Source: Sphingomonas sp.
GTDB lineage: Bacteria; Pseudomonadota; Alphaproteobacteria; Sphingomonadales; Sphingomonadaceae
Direction: 5' to 3'
Assembly: GCA_030146605.1 (NCBI GenBank)
Contig: JASLBO010000026.1
Location: forward strand, 1-7,009
DNA: 7,009 bases
Shown: piece by piece, positions 1 to 6,683 of the stretch
How the letters are laid out: every line of letters begins with the position of its first letter
Position numbering within the stretch: the stretch's first letter is position 1
Translations under genes and position numbers: made by a program
The notes under the pieces: generated by a model
The model's database searches: none
Seen by the model: the letters and a program-made list of their open reading frames with translations, nothing else
Told to the model about the DNA's origin: nothing

Positions 1-1
1 G

Positions 2-1174
<1,173 letters not shown>

Positions 1175-1187
1175 GCTGAAAGACAAA

Positions 1188-1237
1188 CAACCGCCCGGCG
1201 CTCTCTCGAAAAGAGAGCGCCGGGCGGTTGCCTTTTT
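1188..1237 (+). terminator. Rho-independent terminator after tuf
   Basis: A perfect 19-bp inverted repeat pairs 1188-1206 (starting CAACCGCCCGG, ending CTCTCT) with 1212-1230. The loop is five bases (CGAAA, 1207-1211), and a T-run lies at 1233-1237. It starts 13 bases after the tuf stop codon. The arms are very GC-rich and have no mismatch, so this should be a strong intrinsic terminator separating the str operon from the S10 genes. Confidence 0.93.
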
Positions 1238-1270
1238 ATGAGGGTGCCTGTAAGGGCCGCCCTCCAGTTT

Positions 1271-1299
1271 TTGGGTTTAACAGCAAGAGCCTCGATTAC
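1271..1299 (+). promoter_or_regulatory. Tentative rpsJ promoter
   Basis: A strong terminator stands upstream, so rpsJ needs its own promoter between about 1238 and 1329. The best sigma70-like pair I can find is TTGGGT (1271-1276), a 17-base spacer, and GATTAC (1294-1299). Each box matches the consensus at only three positions. The need for a promoter here is a strong inference; the exact boxes are weak. Confidence 0.25.
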
Positions 1300-1312
1300 G
1301 GGGCCCGCTCTT
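1285..1312 (+). promoter_or_regulatory. Hairpin in the rpsJ 5' region
   Basis: AAGAGC (1285-1290) and GCTCTT (1307-1312) are perfectly complementary, six base pairs around a 16-base GC-rich loop, ending 17 bases before the rpsJ ATG. It could be part of a short rpsJ leader. If the tentative promoter at 1271-1299 is correct, the left arm would lie inside that promoter and the RNA hairpin would not form, so the two readings partly exclude each other. In Escherichia coli the S10 operon is controlled by L4 binding to the leader before rpsJ; nothing here demonstrates that mechanism. Confidence 0.3.
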
Positions 1313-1329
1313 TCGCATCGGTAGGTACC

Positions 1330-1641
1330 ATGGAAACGCAGAATATCCGCATTCGCCTCAAGGCGTTCGATCACCGGGTGCTCGACCAGGCTGCCGGCGA
1401 CATCGCCGACACCGCGCGCCGCACCGGCGCCCTCATCCGTGGTCCGATCCCGCTGCCCACGCACATCGACAAGTTCACCGTCAACCGCGGCCCGCACATC
1501 GACAAGAAGTCGCGCGAGCAGTTCGAGACGCGCACCTACAAGCGCATGCTCGATATCGTGCAGCCGACCCCGCAGACAGTCGACGCGCTGATGAAGCTGG
1601 ACCTAGCCGCCGGCGTCGATGTCGAGATCAAGCTGGCCTGA
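1330..1641 (+). CDS. rpsJ: 30S ribosomal protein S10
   Basis: S10 sits in the head of the 30S subunit. In many bacteria it also acts as NusE in transcription antitermination, partnering NusB and linking the ribosome to NusG. The 103-residue product starts [19 protein letters not shown] and contains the conserved GPIPLPT and [18 protein letters not shown] segments. It ends DVEIKLA, and its length matches the family exactly. The ATG at 1330 gives the standard N-terminus. Upstream in-frame starts would read back through the tuf terminator and are excluded. The Shine-Dalgarno sequence is weak (GTAGG at 1321-1325, four bases from the start). It is the canonical first S10-operon gene, but here 365 bases separate it from rplC. 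Confidence 0.98.
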   Translation: METQNIRIRLKAFDHRVLDQAAGDIADTARRTGALIRGPIPLPTHIDKFTVNRGPHIDKKSREQFETRTYKRMLDIVQPTPQTVDALMKLDLAAGVDVEIKLA

Positions 1642-1654
1642 GCCGATTTGGTCG

Positions 1655-1677
1655 CCGCCCCTGCGCAAGCGGGGTGG
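1655..1677 (+). repeat. Hairpin just downstream of rpsJ
   Basis: CCGCCCC (1655-1661) pairs with GGGGTGG (1671-1677) with one G-U wobble. After a single bulged T, a GC/GC step closes a GCAA tetraloop (1665-1668). It starts 14 bases after the rpsJ stop. There is no T-run, so it is not a classical terminator. It could protect the rpsJ 3' end or act as a weak attenuator. It also resembles the short GC-rich palindromes scattered through many sphingomonad genomes, but a single copy cannot show that. Its right arm overlaps the -35 box of the promoter called at 1675-1703. Confidence 0.5.
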
Positions 1678-1703
1678 ACAAGGAAGCGAAGCTGACATAT
1701 TAG
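1675..1703 (+). promoter_or_regulatory. Predicted sigma70 promoter for rplC and downstream genes
   Basis: TGGACA (1675-1680) matches the TTGACA -35 box at five of six positions. After a 17-base spacer, TATTAG (1698-1703) matches TATAAT at four of six. Transcription would begin near 1710, leaving a leader of roughly 300 bases before the rplC ATG. This is the best promoter match I found in either gap, and a promoter here would explain why this gap is so long. No experiment is available; the call rests on box match and spacing. Confidence 0.5.
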
Positions 1704-1712
1704 CCCGCCTCC

Positions 1713-1751
1713 AACGAGATTCGCGACGCTCTGCAAGAGAGTCGCATCGTT
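1713..1751 (+). promoter_or_regulatory. Leader stem-loop 1 (bulged helix)
   Basis: The core is GCGAC (1723-1727) with GTCGC (1741-1745), then a G-A mismatch, then CTCT (1729-1732) with AGAG (1736-1739) around a three-base loop. The helix continues outward with GAT/ATC (1718-1720, 1746-1748) and AAC/GTT (1713-1715, 1749-1751), interrupted by two-base bulges on the 5' side only. Confidence 0.5.
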
Positions 1752-1758
1752 CCTCGAC

Positions 1759-1775
1759 CGGATCATCCCGATCCG
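1759..1775 (+). promoter_or_regulatory. Leader stem-loop 2
   Basis: A perfect six-pair helix of CGGATC (1759-1764) and GATCCG (1770-1775) encloses the five-base loop ATCCC. A possible outer clamp, TTCCT (1750-1754) with AGGAA (1781-1785), surrounds it across an internal loop but competes with the base of stem-loop 1. Confidence 0.5.
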
Positions 1776-1788
1776 ACGCAAGGAACCC

Positions 1789-1801
1789 GAGCCACTGGCT
1801 C
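1789..1801 (+). promoter_or_regulatory. Leader stem-loop 3
   Basis: GAGCC (1789-1793) and GGCTC (1797-1801) pair perfectly around the three-base loop ACT. It is short, and significant mainly because it sits in a run of similar perfect stems. Confidence 0.4.
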
Positions 1802-1820
1802 ACACGAGATAGGGATACCG

Positions 1821-1843
1821 CCGGCCTCCTCACGGAGAACCGG
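1821..1843 (+). promoter_or_regulatory. Leader stem-loop 4
   Basis: CTCC (1826-1829) pairs with GGAG (1834-1837) around a TCAC tetraloop. An outer CCGG (1821-1824) pairs with CCGG (1840-1843), separated from the inner helix by a small C/AA internal loop. Confidence 0.45.
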
Positions 1844-1851
1844 GTCTGCGT

Positions 1852-1915
1852 CCCCCGTCACCCTGCTTCGGCAGGGTTCAGCCCAGACGGGGGCTCGCAT
1901 CATATTTTGGGCTGA
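1852..1915 (+). promoter_or_regulatory. Candidate pseudoknot in the rplC leader
   Basis: Three perfect helices fit together. Helix 1 is CCCCCGTC (1852-1859) with GACGGGGG (1886-1893). Inside it, ACCCTGC (1860-1866) and GCAGGGT (1871-1877) close a very stable TTCG (UUCG) tetraloop. The remaining inner bases TCAGCCCA (1878-1885) are an exact complement of TGGGCTGA (1908-1915), downstream of helix 1, giving an H-type pseudoknot with a 14-base connecting loop (1894-1907). Every base of 1852-1893 is then paired. Loop 1 would be spanned only by the inner hairpin with no free linker, so some end fraying would be needed. The alternative is two mutually exclusive states. Base complementarity is certain; the fold is inference. 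Confidence 0.55.
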
Positions 1916-1917
1916 GG

Positions 1918-1952
1918 GGGATCCCGTCGAAGCATTGCTTTGACGGGGACCC
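1918..1952 (+). promoter_or_regulatory. Long leader hairpin sharing strands with the pseudoknot
   Basis: TCCCGTCGAAGC (1922-1933) pairs with GCTTTGACGGGG (1937-1948), twelve pairs including a G-U and a terminal U-G, around an ATT loop. After an A-A mismatch, GGG (1918-1920) pairs with CCC (1950-1952). Its CCCGTC/GACGGG strands repeat those of helix 1 in the pseudoknot, so 1852-1859 could pair with 1942-1948, and 1886-1891 with 1923-1928. There is no T-run after it, so it is not a terminator by itself. Confidence 0.6.
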
Positions 1953-1956
1953 GCAC

Positions 1957-1984
1957 GCACCCGAGGGAATGGTCCCGAGGGTGC
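1957..1984 (+). promoter_or_regulatory. Symmetric hairpin just before the rplC ribosome binding site
   Basis: GCACCC (1957-1962) pairs with GGGTGC (1979-1984), and GGGA (1965-1968) with TCCC (1973-1976), closing an ATGG loop. Between the two helices a GA faces a GA (1963-1964, 1977-1978), the arrangement that forms tandem sheared G-A pairs in RNA. It ends nine bases before the AGGAG sequence of rplC, where protein binding or refolding could affect initiation. Confidence 0.55.
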
Positions 1985-1992
1985 CTCTGTAT

Positions 1993-1997
1993 AGGAG
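1993..1997 (+). promoter_or_regulatory. rplC ribosome binding site
   Basis: AGGAG lies nine bases before the ATG at 2007. The out-of-frame ATG at 2000 is only two bases away from it, too close to be used, so this spacing supports the 2007 start. Confidence 0.85.
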
Positions 1998-2006
1998 CAA
2001 TGGATC

Positions 2007-2864
2007 ATGCGCACTGGCGTGATCGCGAAGAAACTGGGGATGACCCGCCTGTTCCAGGACGACGGCCGCCACGTGCCGGTCACCGTCCTGAGCCTCGAAG
2101 GCCTGCAGGTTGTCTCGGTTCGCGAAAAAGATCGTGACGGCTATACCGCCGTCCAGCTCGGCGCCGGCACGGCGAAGAGCAAGAACGTTTCCAAGCCGCA
2201 GCGTGGCCATTTCGGCAAGGCTGAAGTCGAGCCCAAGGCGGTCGTCCACGAATTCCGCGTCGACCAGGATGGTCTGCTCGAAGTCGGTGCCGAAATCTCG
2301 GCCGCGCACTACGTCGCCGGCCAGTTCGTCGACATCCAGGGCAAGACCCAGGGCAAGGGCTTTCAGGGCGGCATGAAGCGCTGGGGCTTCGGCGGTCTGC
2401 GCGCCACCCACGGCGTCTCGGTCTCGCACCGTTCGCTCGGTTCGACCGGTCAGCGCCAGGATCCGGGCAAGGTCTTCAAGAACAAGAGGATGGCCGGCCA
2501 CATGGGTGACAAGTATCGCACCCAGCAGAATCTCGAGATCGTCGGCACCGACGTCGAGCGCGGCCTTCTCTTCGTCAAGGGCTCGGTCCCCGGCTCGAAG
2601 GGTGGCTGGCTGTTCGTCAAGGACGCCGTCAAGGTCGATCGTCATGCCGACGCGCCGTTCCCCGCCGGGATCCGTGATCCGCAGCATGCCGGCGAAGAGC
2701 ATCACATCGCTGCCGTCGAAGAGGGTGCGGTCCACGAGACCGCGCCTCTGCCGAGCGCCGAAGAAGTAGCAGCCGGCGTTGCCGATGCCGACGCCCATGG
2801 CGCCGGTCTGAGCGATGCCGAGATCAGTGCGCCCCAGGGCGACACCACCGGCCAGGAGGGCTGA
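2007..2864 (+). CDS. rplC: 50S ribosomal protein L3 with long acidic C-terminal tail
   Basis: L3 is an early 23S rRNA-binding protein whose central extension reaches toward the peptidyl transferase centre. The start [20 protein letters not shown] is typical. The conserved core includes [33 protein letters not shown] and [14 protein letters not shown]. The GSTGQRQ loop at residues 145-151 holds the region where a glutamine is methylated by PrmB in E. coli. The core ends near residue 210 (VKDAVKV), where the 209-residue E. coli protein stops; here about 75 more residues follow. They contain no lysine, about sixteen Asp or Glu and several His, and are rich in Ala and Gly, so they look disordered. 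Sphingomonad L3 proteins often carry a tail, but this one is long. The end of the gene contains the Shine-Dalgarno sequence of rplD. Confidence 0.97.
   Translation: MRTGVIAKKLGMTRLFQDDGRHVPVTVLSLEGLQVVSVREKDRDGYTAVQLGAGTAKSKNVSKPQRGHFGKAEVEPKAVVHEFRVDQDGLLEVGAEISAAHYVAGQFVDIQGKTQGKGFQGGMKRWGFGGLRATHGVSVSHRSLGSTGQRQDPGKVFKNKRMAGHMGDKYRTQQNLEIVGTDVERGLLFVKGSVPGSKGGWLFVKDAVKVDRHADAPFPAGIRDPQHAGEEHHIAAVEEGAVHETAPLPSAEEVAAGVADADAHGAGLSDAEISAPQGDTTGQEG
2854..2859 (+). promoter_or_regulatory. rplD ribosome binding site, deciding a GTG start
   Basis: A full AGGAGG lies seven bases before the GTG at 2867, inside the last codons of rplC. It supports GTG as the true rplD start, two bases after the rplC stop. 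Confidence 0.88.
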
Positions 2865-2866
2865 GC

Positions 2867-3493
2867 GTGAAGATCAAGGTTCAAACCCTCGACGCCGCAG
2901 AGAATGGCGACATCGAGCTCAACGACGCGGTTTTCGCGATCGAGCCGCGTGCCGACATCCTGCACCGCGTCGTCACCTGGCAGCTCGAGAAGCGCCGCGA
3001 GACGGCACGTGGCACGCGTGAGCGCGCCGACGTCGCCCGCACCGGCAAGAAGTTCGGTCGCCAGAAGGGCGGCGGTACCGCCCGTCACGGCGACCGCCGC
3101 GCTCCGGTGTTCATCGGTGGTGGTAAGGCGCACGGCGCCCGCGTCCGCGACTTCAATCCGTCGCTGAACAAGAAGATCCGCGCACTCGGCCTCAAGATGG
3201 CTCTCAGCAGCCATGCCAAGGCCGGCTCGCTGATCGTCATGGACAGCCTGACGATTGCCGACAGCAAGACGAAGACGCTGCTCGGCAGCATGGAGCAGCT
3301 GAAGTTCGGCAAGAAGACGCTGGTGATCGATGGCGACGCCGTCGACAACAGCTTCGCGCTGGCCGCCGGCAACCTGCACACGGTCAACGTGCTGCCGGCC
3401 CAGGGCGCCAACGTCTATGACATCCTGAAGAGCGACACGCTGGTCCTGACCCGCGCTGCCGTCGAAAAGCTGGAGGCGCGCTTCAATGGCTAA
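2867..3493 (+). CDS. rplD: 50S ribosomal protein L4
   Basis: L4 (RplD, the uL4 family) binds 23S rRNA domain I, and its long loop helps line the narrow part of the exit tunnel. In E. coli it is also the repressor of the S10 operon, acting on leader RNA, and it binds RNase E. The 208-residue product starts with GTG and reads [18 protein letters not shown]. The extended basic loop is at about residues 60-95, with [20 protein letters not shown] followed by [12 protein letters not shown]. The C-terminal globular part includes LVIDGD and the final [17 protein letters not shown]. Length is normal (E. coli 201). It starts two bases after rplC and overlaps rplW by eight bases, so it is likely coupled to both. 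Whether this L4 represses its own operon is unknown. Confidence 0.97.
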   Translation: MKIKVQTLDAAENGDIELNDAVFAIEPRADILHRVVTWQLEKRRETARGTRERADVARTGKKFGRQKGGGTARHGDRRAPVFIGGGKAHGARVRDFNPSLNKKIRALGLKMALSSHAKAGSLIVMDSLTIADSKTKTLLGSMEQLKFGKKTLVIDGDAVDNSFALAAGNLHTVNVLPAQGANVYDILKSDTLVLTRAAVEKLEARFNG

Positions 3494-3806
3494 AAAGCAG
3501 AAGGATGCGATCGACAACCGTCATTATGACGTGATCGTCGCGCCGCACATCACCGAGAAATCGACGCTCGTCTCCGAGCACAACGCCGTTGTGTTCAAGG
3601 TCGCGAACGACGCCACCAAGCCCGAGATCAAGGCCGCCGTCGAGGCGCTCTGGAATGTCAAGGTGACCGGCGTCAACACGATCGTCCAGAAGGGCAAGAC
3701 CAAGCGCTGGAAGGGTGCTCCCTACAAGCGCTCCGACATCAAGAAGGCAATCGTGACGCTCGCCGACGGTGAGCAGATCGATGTGACCTCGGGGGTCAAT
3801 TCGTAA
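3486..3806 (+). CDS. rplW: 50S ribosomal protein L23
   Basis: L23 lies at the mouth of the exit tunnel and is the docking site for trigger factor and part of the SRP site. The product is 106 residues, starting [20 protein letters not shown]. The APHITEK segment places Glu24 at the position of E. coli Glu18, the residue that contacts trigger factor. The extended basic loop [18 protein letters not shown] reaches into the tunnel wall region. The start codon lies within the last codons of rplD (eight-base overlap), with GGAGG at 3472-3476 nine bases upstream. The N-terminus is slightly longer than in E. coli (100 residues). Confidence 0.97.
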   Translation: MAKKQKDAIDNRHYDVIVAPHITEKSTLVSEHNAVVFKVANDATKPEIKAAVEALWNVKVTGVNTIVQKGKTKRWKGAPYKRSDIKKAIVTLADGEQIDVTSGVNS

Positions 3807-4657
3807 TGGCACTCAAGAATTATAACCCGACGTCGCCTGGCGTCCGCGGCCTGATCCTGATCGACCGTTCGAGCCTGTACAAGGGTCGTCCGGTCAAGGC
3901 GCTCACCGAGGGCAAGACCAAGACCGGCGGTCGCAACAACAAGGGTCACGTGACCTCGCGCGGCATCGCCGGCGGTCACAAGCAGCGTTATCGTATCGTC
4001 GATTTCAAGCGCCGCCTGTGGGACAAGGAAGGCACTGTTGAGCGGATCGAGTATGATCCCAATCGCACCGCCTTCATCGCGCTCGTCAATTATGGCGAGA
4101 TCGACGGCAAGCCCAGCGTCGCCTACATCATCGCACCGCAGCGTCTCGCGGTCGGCGACAAGGTCATCGCCGGCAAGAAGACCGACGTGAAGCCGGGCAA
4201 CGCCATGGAACTCGCTTCGATGCCGGTCGGCACCATCGTCCACAATGTGGAGATGAAGCCGGGCAAGGGGGGCCAGATTGCCCGTTCGGCAGGCACCTAT
4301 GTCCAGGTCGTCGGTCGTGATCGCGGGATGGTCATCGTCCGCCTCAACTCGGGCGAGCAGCGGTACATTCACGGCAATTGCATGGCGACGGTCGGCGCGG
4401 TTTCGAACCCCGACAACCAGAACCAGAATCTCGGCAAGGCCGGCCGCAATCGTTGGAAGGGCATCCGCCCGCTGACCCGCGGCGTCGCCAAGAACCCGGT
4501 CGACCATCCGCATGGCGGTGGTGAAGGCCGGACCTCGGGCGGCCGTCATCCGGTTACCCCGTGGGGCAAGCCGACCAAGGGTGCTCGCACTCGTCACAAC
4601 AAGTCGACCGACAAGATGATCATCCGGTCGCGTCATTCGACGAAGAGGAAGGGCTAA
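3806..4657 (+). CDS. rplB: 50S ribosomal protein L2
   Basis: L2 is one of the most conserved large-subunit proteins, needed for subunit joining and peptidyl transferase activity. The 283-residue product begins [20 protein letters not shown] and carries [20 protein letters not shown] with RYRIVDFKR (N-terminal OB-like domain). It also carries [22 protein letters not shown] (SH3-like domain) and [13 protein letters not shown] at about residues 230-242. That last motif holds the functionally important histidine known as His229 in E. coli. The basic C-terminus ends RHSTKRKG. The start overlaps the rplW stop by one base (TAATG), and no strong Shine-Dalgarno is visible (only a G-run about a dozen bases upstream), so initiation probably depends on coupling to rplW. 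Confidence 0.98.
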   Translation: MALKNYNPTSPGVRGLILIDRSSLYKGRPVKALTEGKTKTGGRNNKGHVTSRGIAGGHKQRYRIVDFKRRLWDKEGTVERIEYDPNRTAFIALVNYGEIDGKPSVAYIIAPQRLAVGDKVIAGKKTDVKPGNAMELASMPVGTIVHNVEMKPGKGGQIARSAGTYVQVVGRDRGMVIVRLNSGEQRYIHGNCMATVGAVSNPDNQNQNLGKAGRNRWKGIRPLTRGVAKNPVDHPHGGGEGRTSGGRHPVTPWGKPTKGARTRHNKSTDKMIIRSRHSTKRKG

Positions 4658-4658
4658 C

Positions 4659-4934
4659 ATGGCTCGCTCAGTCTGGAAGGGTCCGTTCGTGGACCTCCAC
4701 CTCCTGAAGAAGGCGCAGACCGCGCAGGAGACCAACGCGCGTTCGCCGATCAAGACCTGGTCGCGCCGCTCGACGATCCTGCCCGACTTCGTCGGTCTGA
4801 CCTTCAGCGTCTATAACGGCCGCAAGTTCGTGCCGGTATCGGTCAACGAAGACATGGTCGGCATGAAGCTGGGCGAGTTCGCTCCGACCCGCTTCTTCCC
4901 CGGCCACGCCGCCGACAAGAAGGGTAAGCGCTGA
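4659..4934 (+). CDS. rpsS: 30S ribosomal protein S19
   Basis: S19 is in the 30S head, forms a complex with S13 and contacts the A-site finger of the 50S. The 91-residue product starts [18 protein letters not shown] and includes the conserved [21 protein letters not shown] and LGEFAPTR blocks, with the basic tail ADKKGKR. Length is that of the family (E. coli 92). It begins one base after the rplB stop, with AGGA (4646-4649) nine bases upstream, and overlaps rplV by one base (TGATG). Confidence 0.98.
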   Translation: MARSVWKGPFVDLHLLKKAQTAQETNARSPIKTWSRRSTILPDFVGLTFSVYNGRKFVPVSVNEDMVGMKLGEFAPTRFFPGHAADKKGKR

Positions 4935-5311
4935 TGTCCAAGCCAAAAGCACCCCGCCGCGTTGCGGACAACGAGGCTCTCTCGGTCGGCACGCAGATCC
5001 GCGGCTCGGCCCAGAAGCTCGGCCTCGTCGCCGCGCTCATTCGCGGCAAGAAGGTCGGCGACGCGCTGAACATCCTTCAGTTCTCGACCAAGGGCATGGC
5101 CGTCGATGCGCGCAAGGTGCTCGCGTCGGCGATCGCCAATGCCGAGAACAACCACAACCTCGACGTCGACGCGCTCGTCGTCGCCGAGGCTTCGGTCGGC
5201 AAGTCGATCGTGATGAAGCGCTTCGCGACCCGCGGCCGTGGCAAGTCCACCCGCATCCTGAAGCCGTTCAGCCGTCTTCGCATCGTCGTCCGCGAGCAGG
5301 AAGAAGCATAA
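4934..5311 (+). CDS. rplV: 50S ribosomal protein L22
   Basis: L22 contacts all 23S rRNA domains, and its long beta-hairpin with that of L4 forms the exit-tunnel constriction. The 125-residue product has an N-terminal extension ([19 protein letters not shown]) relative to the 110-residue E. coli protein. The core follows, with [18 protein letters not shown] and [14 protein letters not shown]. The tunnel hairpin at about residues 94-110 reads [17 protein letters not shown]. The start is the ATG in TGATG shared with the rpsS stop. Confidence 0.97.
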   Translation: MSKPKAPRRVADNEALSVGTQIRGSAQKLGLVAALIRGKKVGDALNILQFSTKGMAVDARKVLASAIANAENNHNLDVDALVVAEASVGKSIVMKRFATRGRGKSTRILKPFSRLRIVVREQEEA

Positions 5312-6018
5312 TGGGTCACAAGAGCAACCCGATCGGTCTGCGTCTTCAGATCAACCGGACCTGGGACAGCCGCTGGTTCGCGGAAGGCGCCGATTACGGC
5401 CGCCTCCTCATCGAGGATCTCAAGATCCGCAAGTACATCATGAAGACGCTGCCCCAGGCCGCGATCTCCAAGGTGGTGATCGAGCGTCCGGCCAAGCTTT
5501 GCCGCATCTCGATCTATGCGGCGCGTCCCGGTGTGATCATCGGCAAGAAGGGCTCGGACATCGAGAAGCTGCGCAAGACGCTCGGCGCGATGACTTCGTC
5601 CGACGTTTCGCTGAACATCGTCGAGATCCGCAAGCCTGAAGTCGACGCCAAGCTCGTCGCCCAGGGCATCGCCGATCAGCTGGAGCGCCGTATCGCGTTC
5701 CGCCGTGCGATGAAGCGCGCCGTCCAGTCGGCGATGCGTCTCGGTGCCGACGGCATCCGCGTCGCTTGCGGCGGCCGTCTCGGCGGCGCCGAGATCGCGC
5801 GCAACGAAGGCTATCGCGAGGGCCGGGTGCCGCTGCACACGCTGCGCGCCAACCTCGATTACGCCGAGGCCGAAGCCCACACCGCTTATGGCGTGTGCGG
5901 CGTCAAGGTCTGGATCTTCAAGGGCGAGATTCTCGGCCATGATCCGATGGCGCAGGACCGGCTCAACATGGAAGCCCAGACGACCGGCGTGCGCCCTGCG
6001 CGCGACGATCGCCGCTAA
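5311..6018 (+). CDS. rpsC: 30S ribosomal protein S3
   Basis: S3 lies at the mRNA entry site of the 30S head, where with S4 and S5 it takes part in unwinding mRNA structure. The 235-residue product starts [21 protein letters not shown] type II KH domain is marked by [15 protein letters not shown], with the GKKG loop at residues 78-81. The C-terminal domain contains [20 protein letters not shown] and [10 protein letters not shown]. The length is close to that of E. coli (233). The start overlaps the rplV stop by one base (TAATG), with AGGA (5298-5301) nine bases upstream. Confidence 0.98.
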   Translation: MGHKSNPIGLRLQINRTWDSRWFAEGADYGRLLIEDLKIRKYIMKTLPQAAISKVVIERPAKLCRISIYAARPGVIIGKKGSDIEKLRKTLGAMTSSDVSLNIVEIRKPEVDAKLVAQGIADQLERRIAFRRAMKRAVQSAMRLGADGIRVACGGRLGGAEIARNEGYREGRVPLHTLRANLDYAEAEAHTAYGVCGVKVWIFKGEILGHDPMAQDRLNMEAQTTGVRPARDDRR

Positions 6019-6030
6019 GGACTTAAGAAC

Positions 6031-6462
6031 ATGCTGCAACCAAAGCGCACCAAGTTCCGCAAGGCTTTCAAGGGCCGCATCCATGGCGACGCCAAGGGTG
6101 GCACCAGCCTCAACTTCGGATCCTATGGCCTGAAGGCGATGGAGCCCGAGCGGATCACCGCGCGCCAGATCGAGGCGGCTCGCCGCGCGATCACGCGCCA
6201 CATCAAGCGCCAGGGGCGTTTGTGGATCCGCATTTTCCCCGATCTGCCGATCTCGTCCAAGCCTGCCGAAGTCCGCATGGGCTCGGGCAAGGGCTCGCCG
6301 GAATATTGGGCAGCGCGCGTCAAGCCCGGCCGCATCCTGTTCGAGCTGGACGGCGTTCCCGGCCCGCTCGCGGCGGAAGCGTTCGAGCGTGCCGCGATGA
6401 AGCTGCCGATCAAGGTCAAGGTCGTCGCCCGTCTCGGCGACACCTCGCACCTGGAGGGTTGA
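6031..6462 (+). CDS. rplP: 50S ribosomal protein L16
   Basis: L16 binds between the central protuberance and the A-site tRNA elbow and is needed for late 50S assembly. The 143-residue product starts [16 protein letters not shown] and contains the conserved segments [34 protein letters not shown] and [20 protein letters not shown]. The RMGSGKG region includes the arginine that is hydroxylated in E. coli (Arg81); whether that occurs here is unknown. The gap from rpsC is twelve bases, and its AAGGA (6017-6021) overlaps the rpsC stop codon, nine bases before the ATG. Confidence 0.98.
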   Translation: MLQPKRTKFRKAFKGRIHGDAKGGTSLNFGSYGLKAMEPERITARQIEAARRAITRHIKRQGRLWIRIFPDLPISSKPAEVRMGSGKGSPEYWAARVKPGRILFELDGVPGPLAAEAFERAAMKLPIKVKVVARLGDTSHLEG

Positions 6463-6467
6463 TAGAA

Positions 6468-6671
6468 ATGACCAAGCCAACCGATCTTCGTGCGAAGAGC
6501 GACGACCAGCTGGGCGAAGAGCTCGGCAACCTGAAGCGCGAGGCGTTCAACCTGCGCTTCCAGGCCGCGACCAGCCAGCTCGAGAAGTCGAGCCGGGTTC
6601 GCGAGGTCCGTCGCGACATCGCCCGCATCAAGACGCTGCAGTCCGAGCGCTCGCGCTCGGCTGCGAAGTAA
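6468..6671 (+). CDS. rpmC: 50S ribosomal protein L29
   Basis: L29 is a small two-helix protein next to L23 at the tunnel exit, contributing to the SRP and trigger-factor docking area. The 67-residue product begins [19 protein letters not shown] and contains the family core [18 protein letters not shown] and [15 protein letters not shown]. The frame stays open far upstream, but that part lies inside rplP and has no similarity. The ATG at 6468 gives the normal N-terminus and has GGAGGG (6453-6458) nine bases upstream. It lies five bases after the rplP stop. Confidence 0.97.
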   Translation: MTKPTDLRAKSDDQLGEELGNLKREAFNLRFQAATSQLEKSSRVREVRRDIARIKTLQSERSRSAAK

Positions 6672-6683
6672 GGACAAGAGACC

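Larger units (their letters stand above)
1704..2006 (+). ncRNA. Candidate structured leader RNA upstream of rplC
   Basis: This stretch has no convincing gene and is packed with inverted repeats read on the + strand, in order: 1713-1751, 1759-1775, 1789-1801, 1821-1843, 1852-1915 (pseudoknot candidate), 1918-1952 and 1957-1984. The rplC Shine-Dalgarno and ATG follow directly. Nearly every base from 1852 to 1984 can be paired. The position, between a predicted promoter and the first gene of a ribosomal-protein unit, fits a cis-acting regulatory leader, possibly one bound by a product of the operon such as L3 or L4. That ligand idea is inference. I do not recognise a named RNA family. A set of inert GC-rich repeats is the main alternative. 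Confidence 0.5.

Noticed and set aside
1228..1329. Upstream extension of the rpsJ frame
   Set aside because: It would begin inside the tuf terminator and add residues absent from all S10 proteins; the ATG at 1330 gives the standard N-terminus.
1655..1677. Hairpin after rpsJ as an intrinsic terminator
   Set aside because: No T-run follows the stem, so it does not meet the usual pattern; kept only as a hairpin.
1871..1893. GGGTTCAGCCC looks like a tRNA T-arm
   Set aside because: No proper five-base T stem, acceptor stem, anticodon arm or CCA context can be drawn around it; the bases are better explained by the UUCG hairpin and pseudoknot.
1619..1915. 98-codon plus-strand frame starting inside the rpsJ 3' end and running through the gap
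   Set aside because: It starts within rpsJ, has no ribosome binding site of note, crosses the predicted promoter and hairpins, and resembles no family.
1969..2022. 17-codon frame starting at ATG 1969 and overlapping the rplC start
   Set aside because: The start codon lies in the loop of a strong hairpin, and the only purine-rich sequence is two bases away, too close to serve as a ribosome binding site.
2000..2137. Alternative ATG seven bases before the rplC start
   Set aside because: It is out of frame with L3 and only two bases from AGGAG; its translation has no family resemblance.
1878..2798. Long minus-strand open frame opposite rplC
   Set aside because: It is a GC-rich shadow of L3 with no recognisable domain, no upstream ribosome binding site, and it runs through the structured leader.
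3722..4753. 343-codon minus-strand open frame opposite rplW, rplB and rpsS
   Set aside because: It lies entirely antisense to well-identified ribosomal genes; its composition is the expected reverse-frame bias of high-GC coding DNA.
5077..6480. 467-codon minus-strand open frame opposite rplV, rpsC and rplP
   Set aside because: Antisense to conserved genes; its Ala/Arg/Asp-rich text with no family resemblance is typical of a shadow frame.
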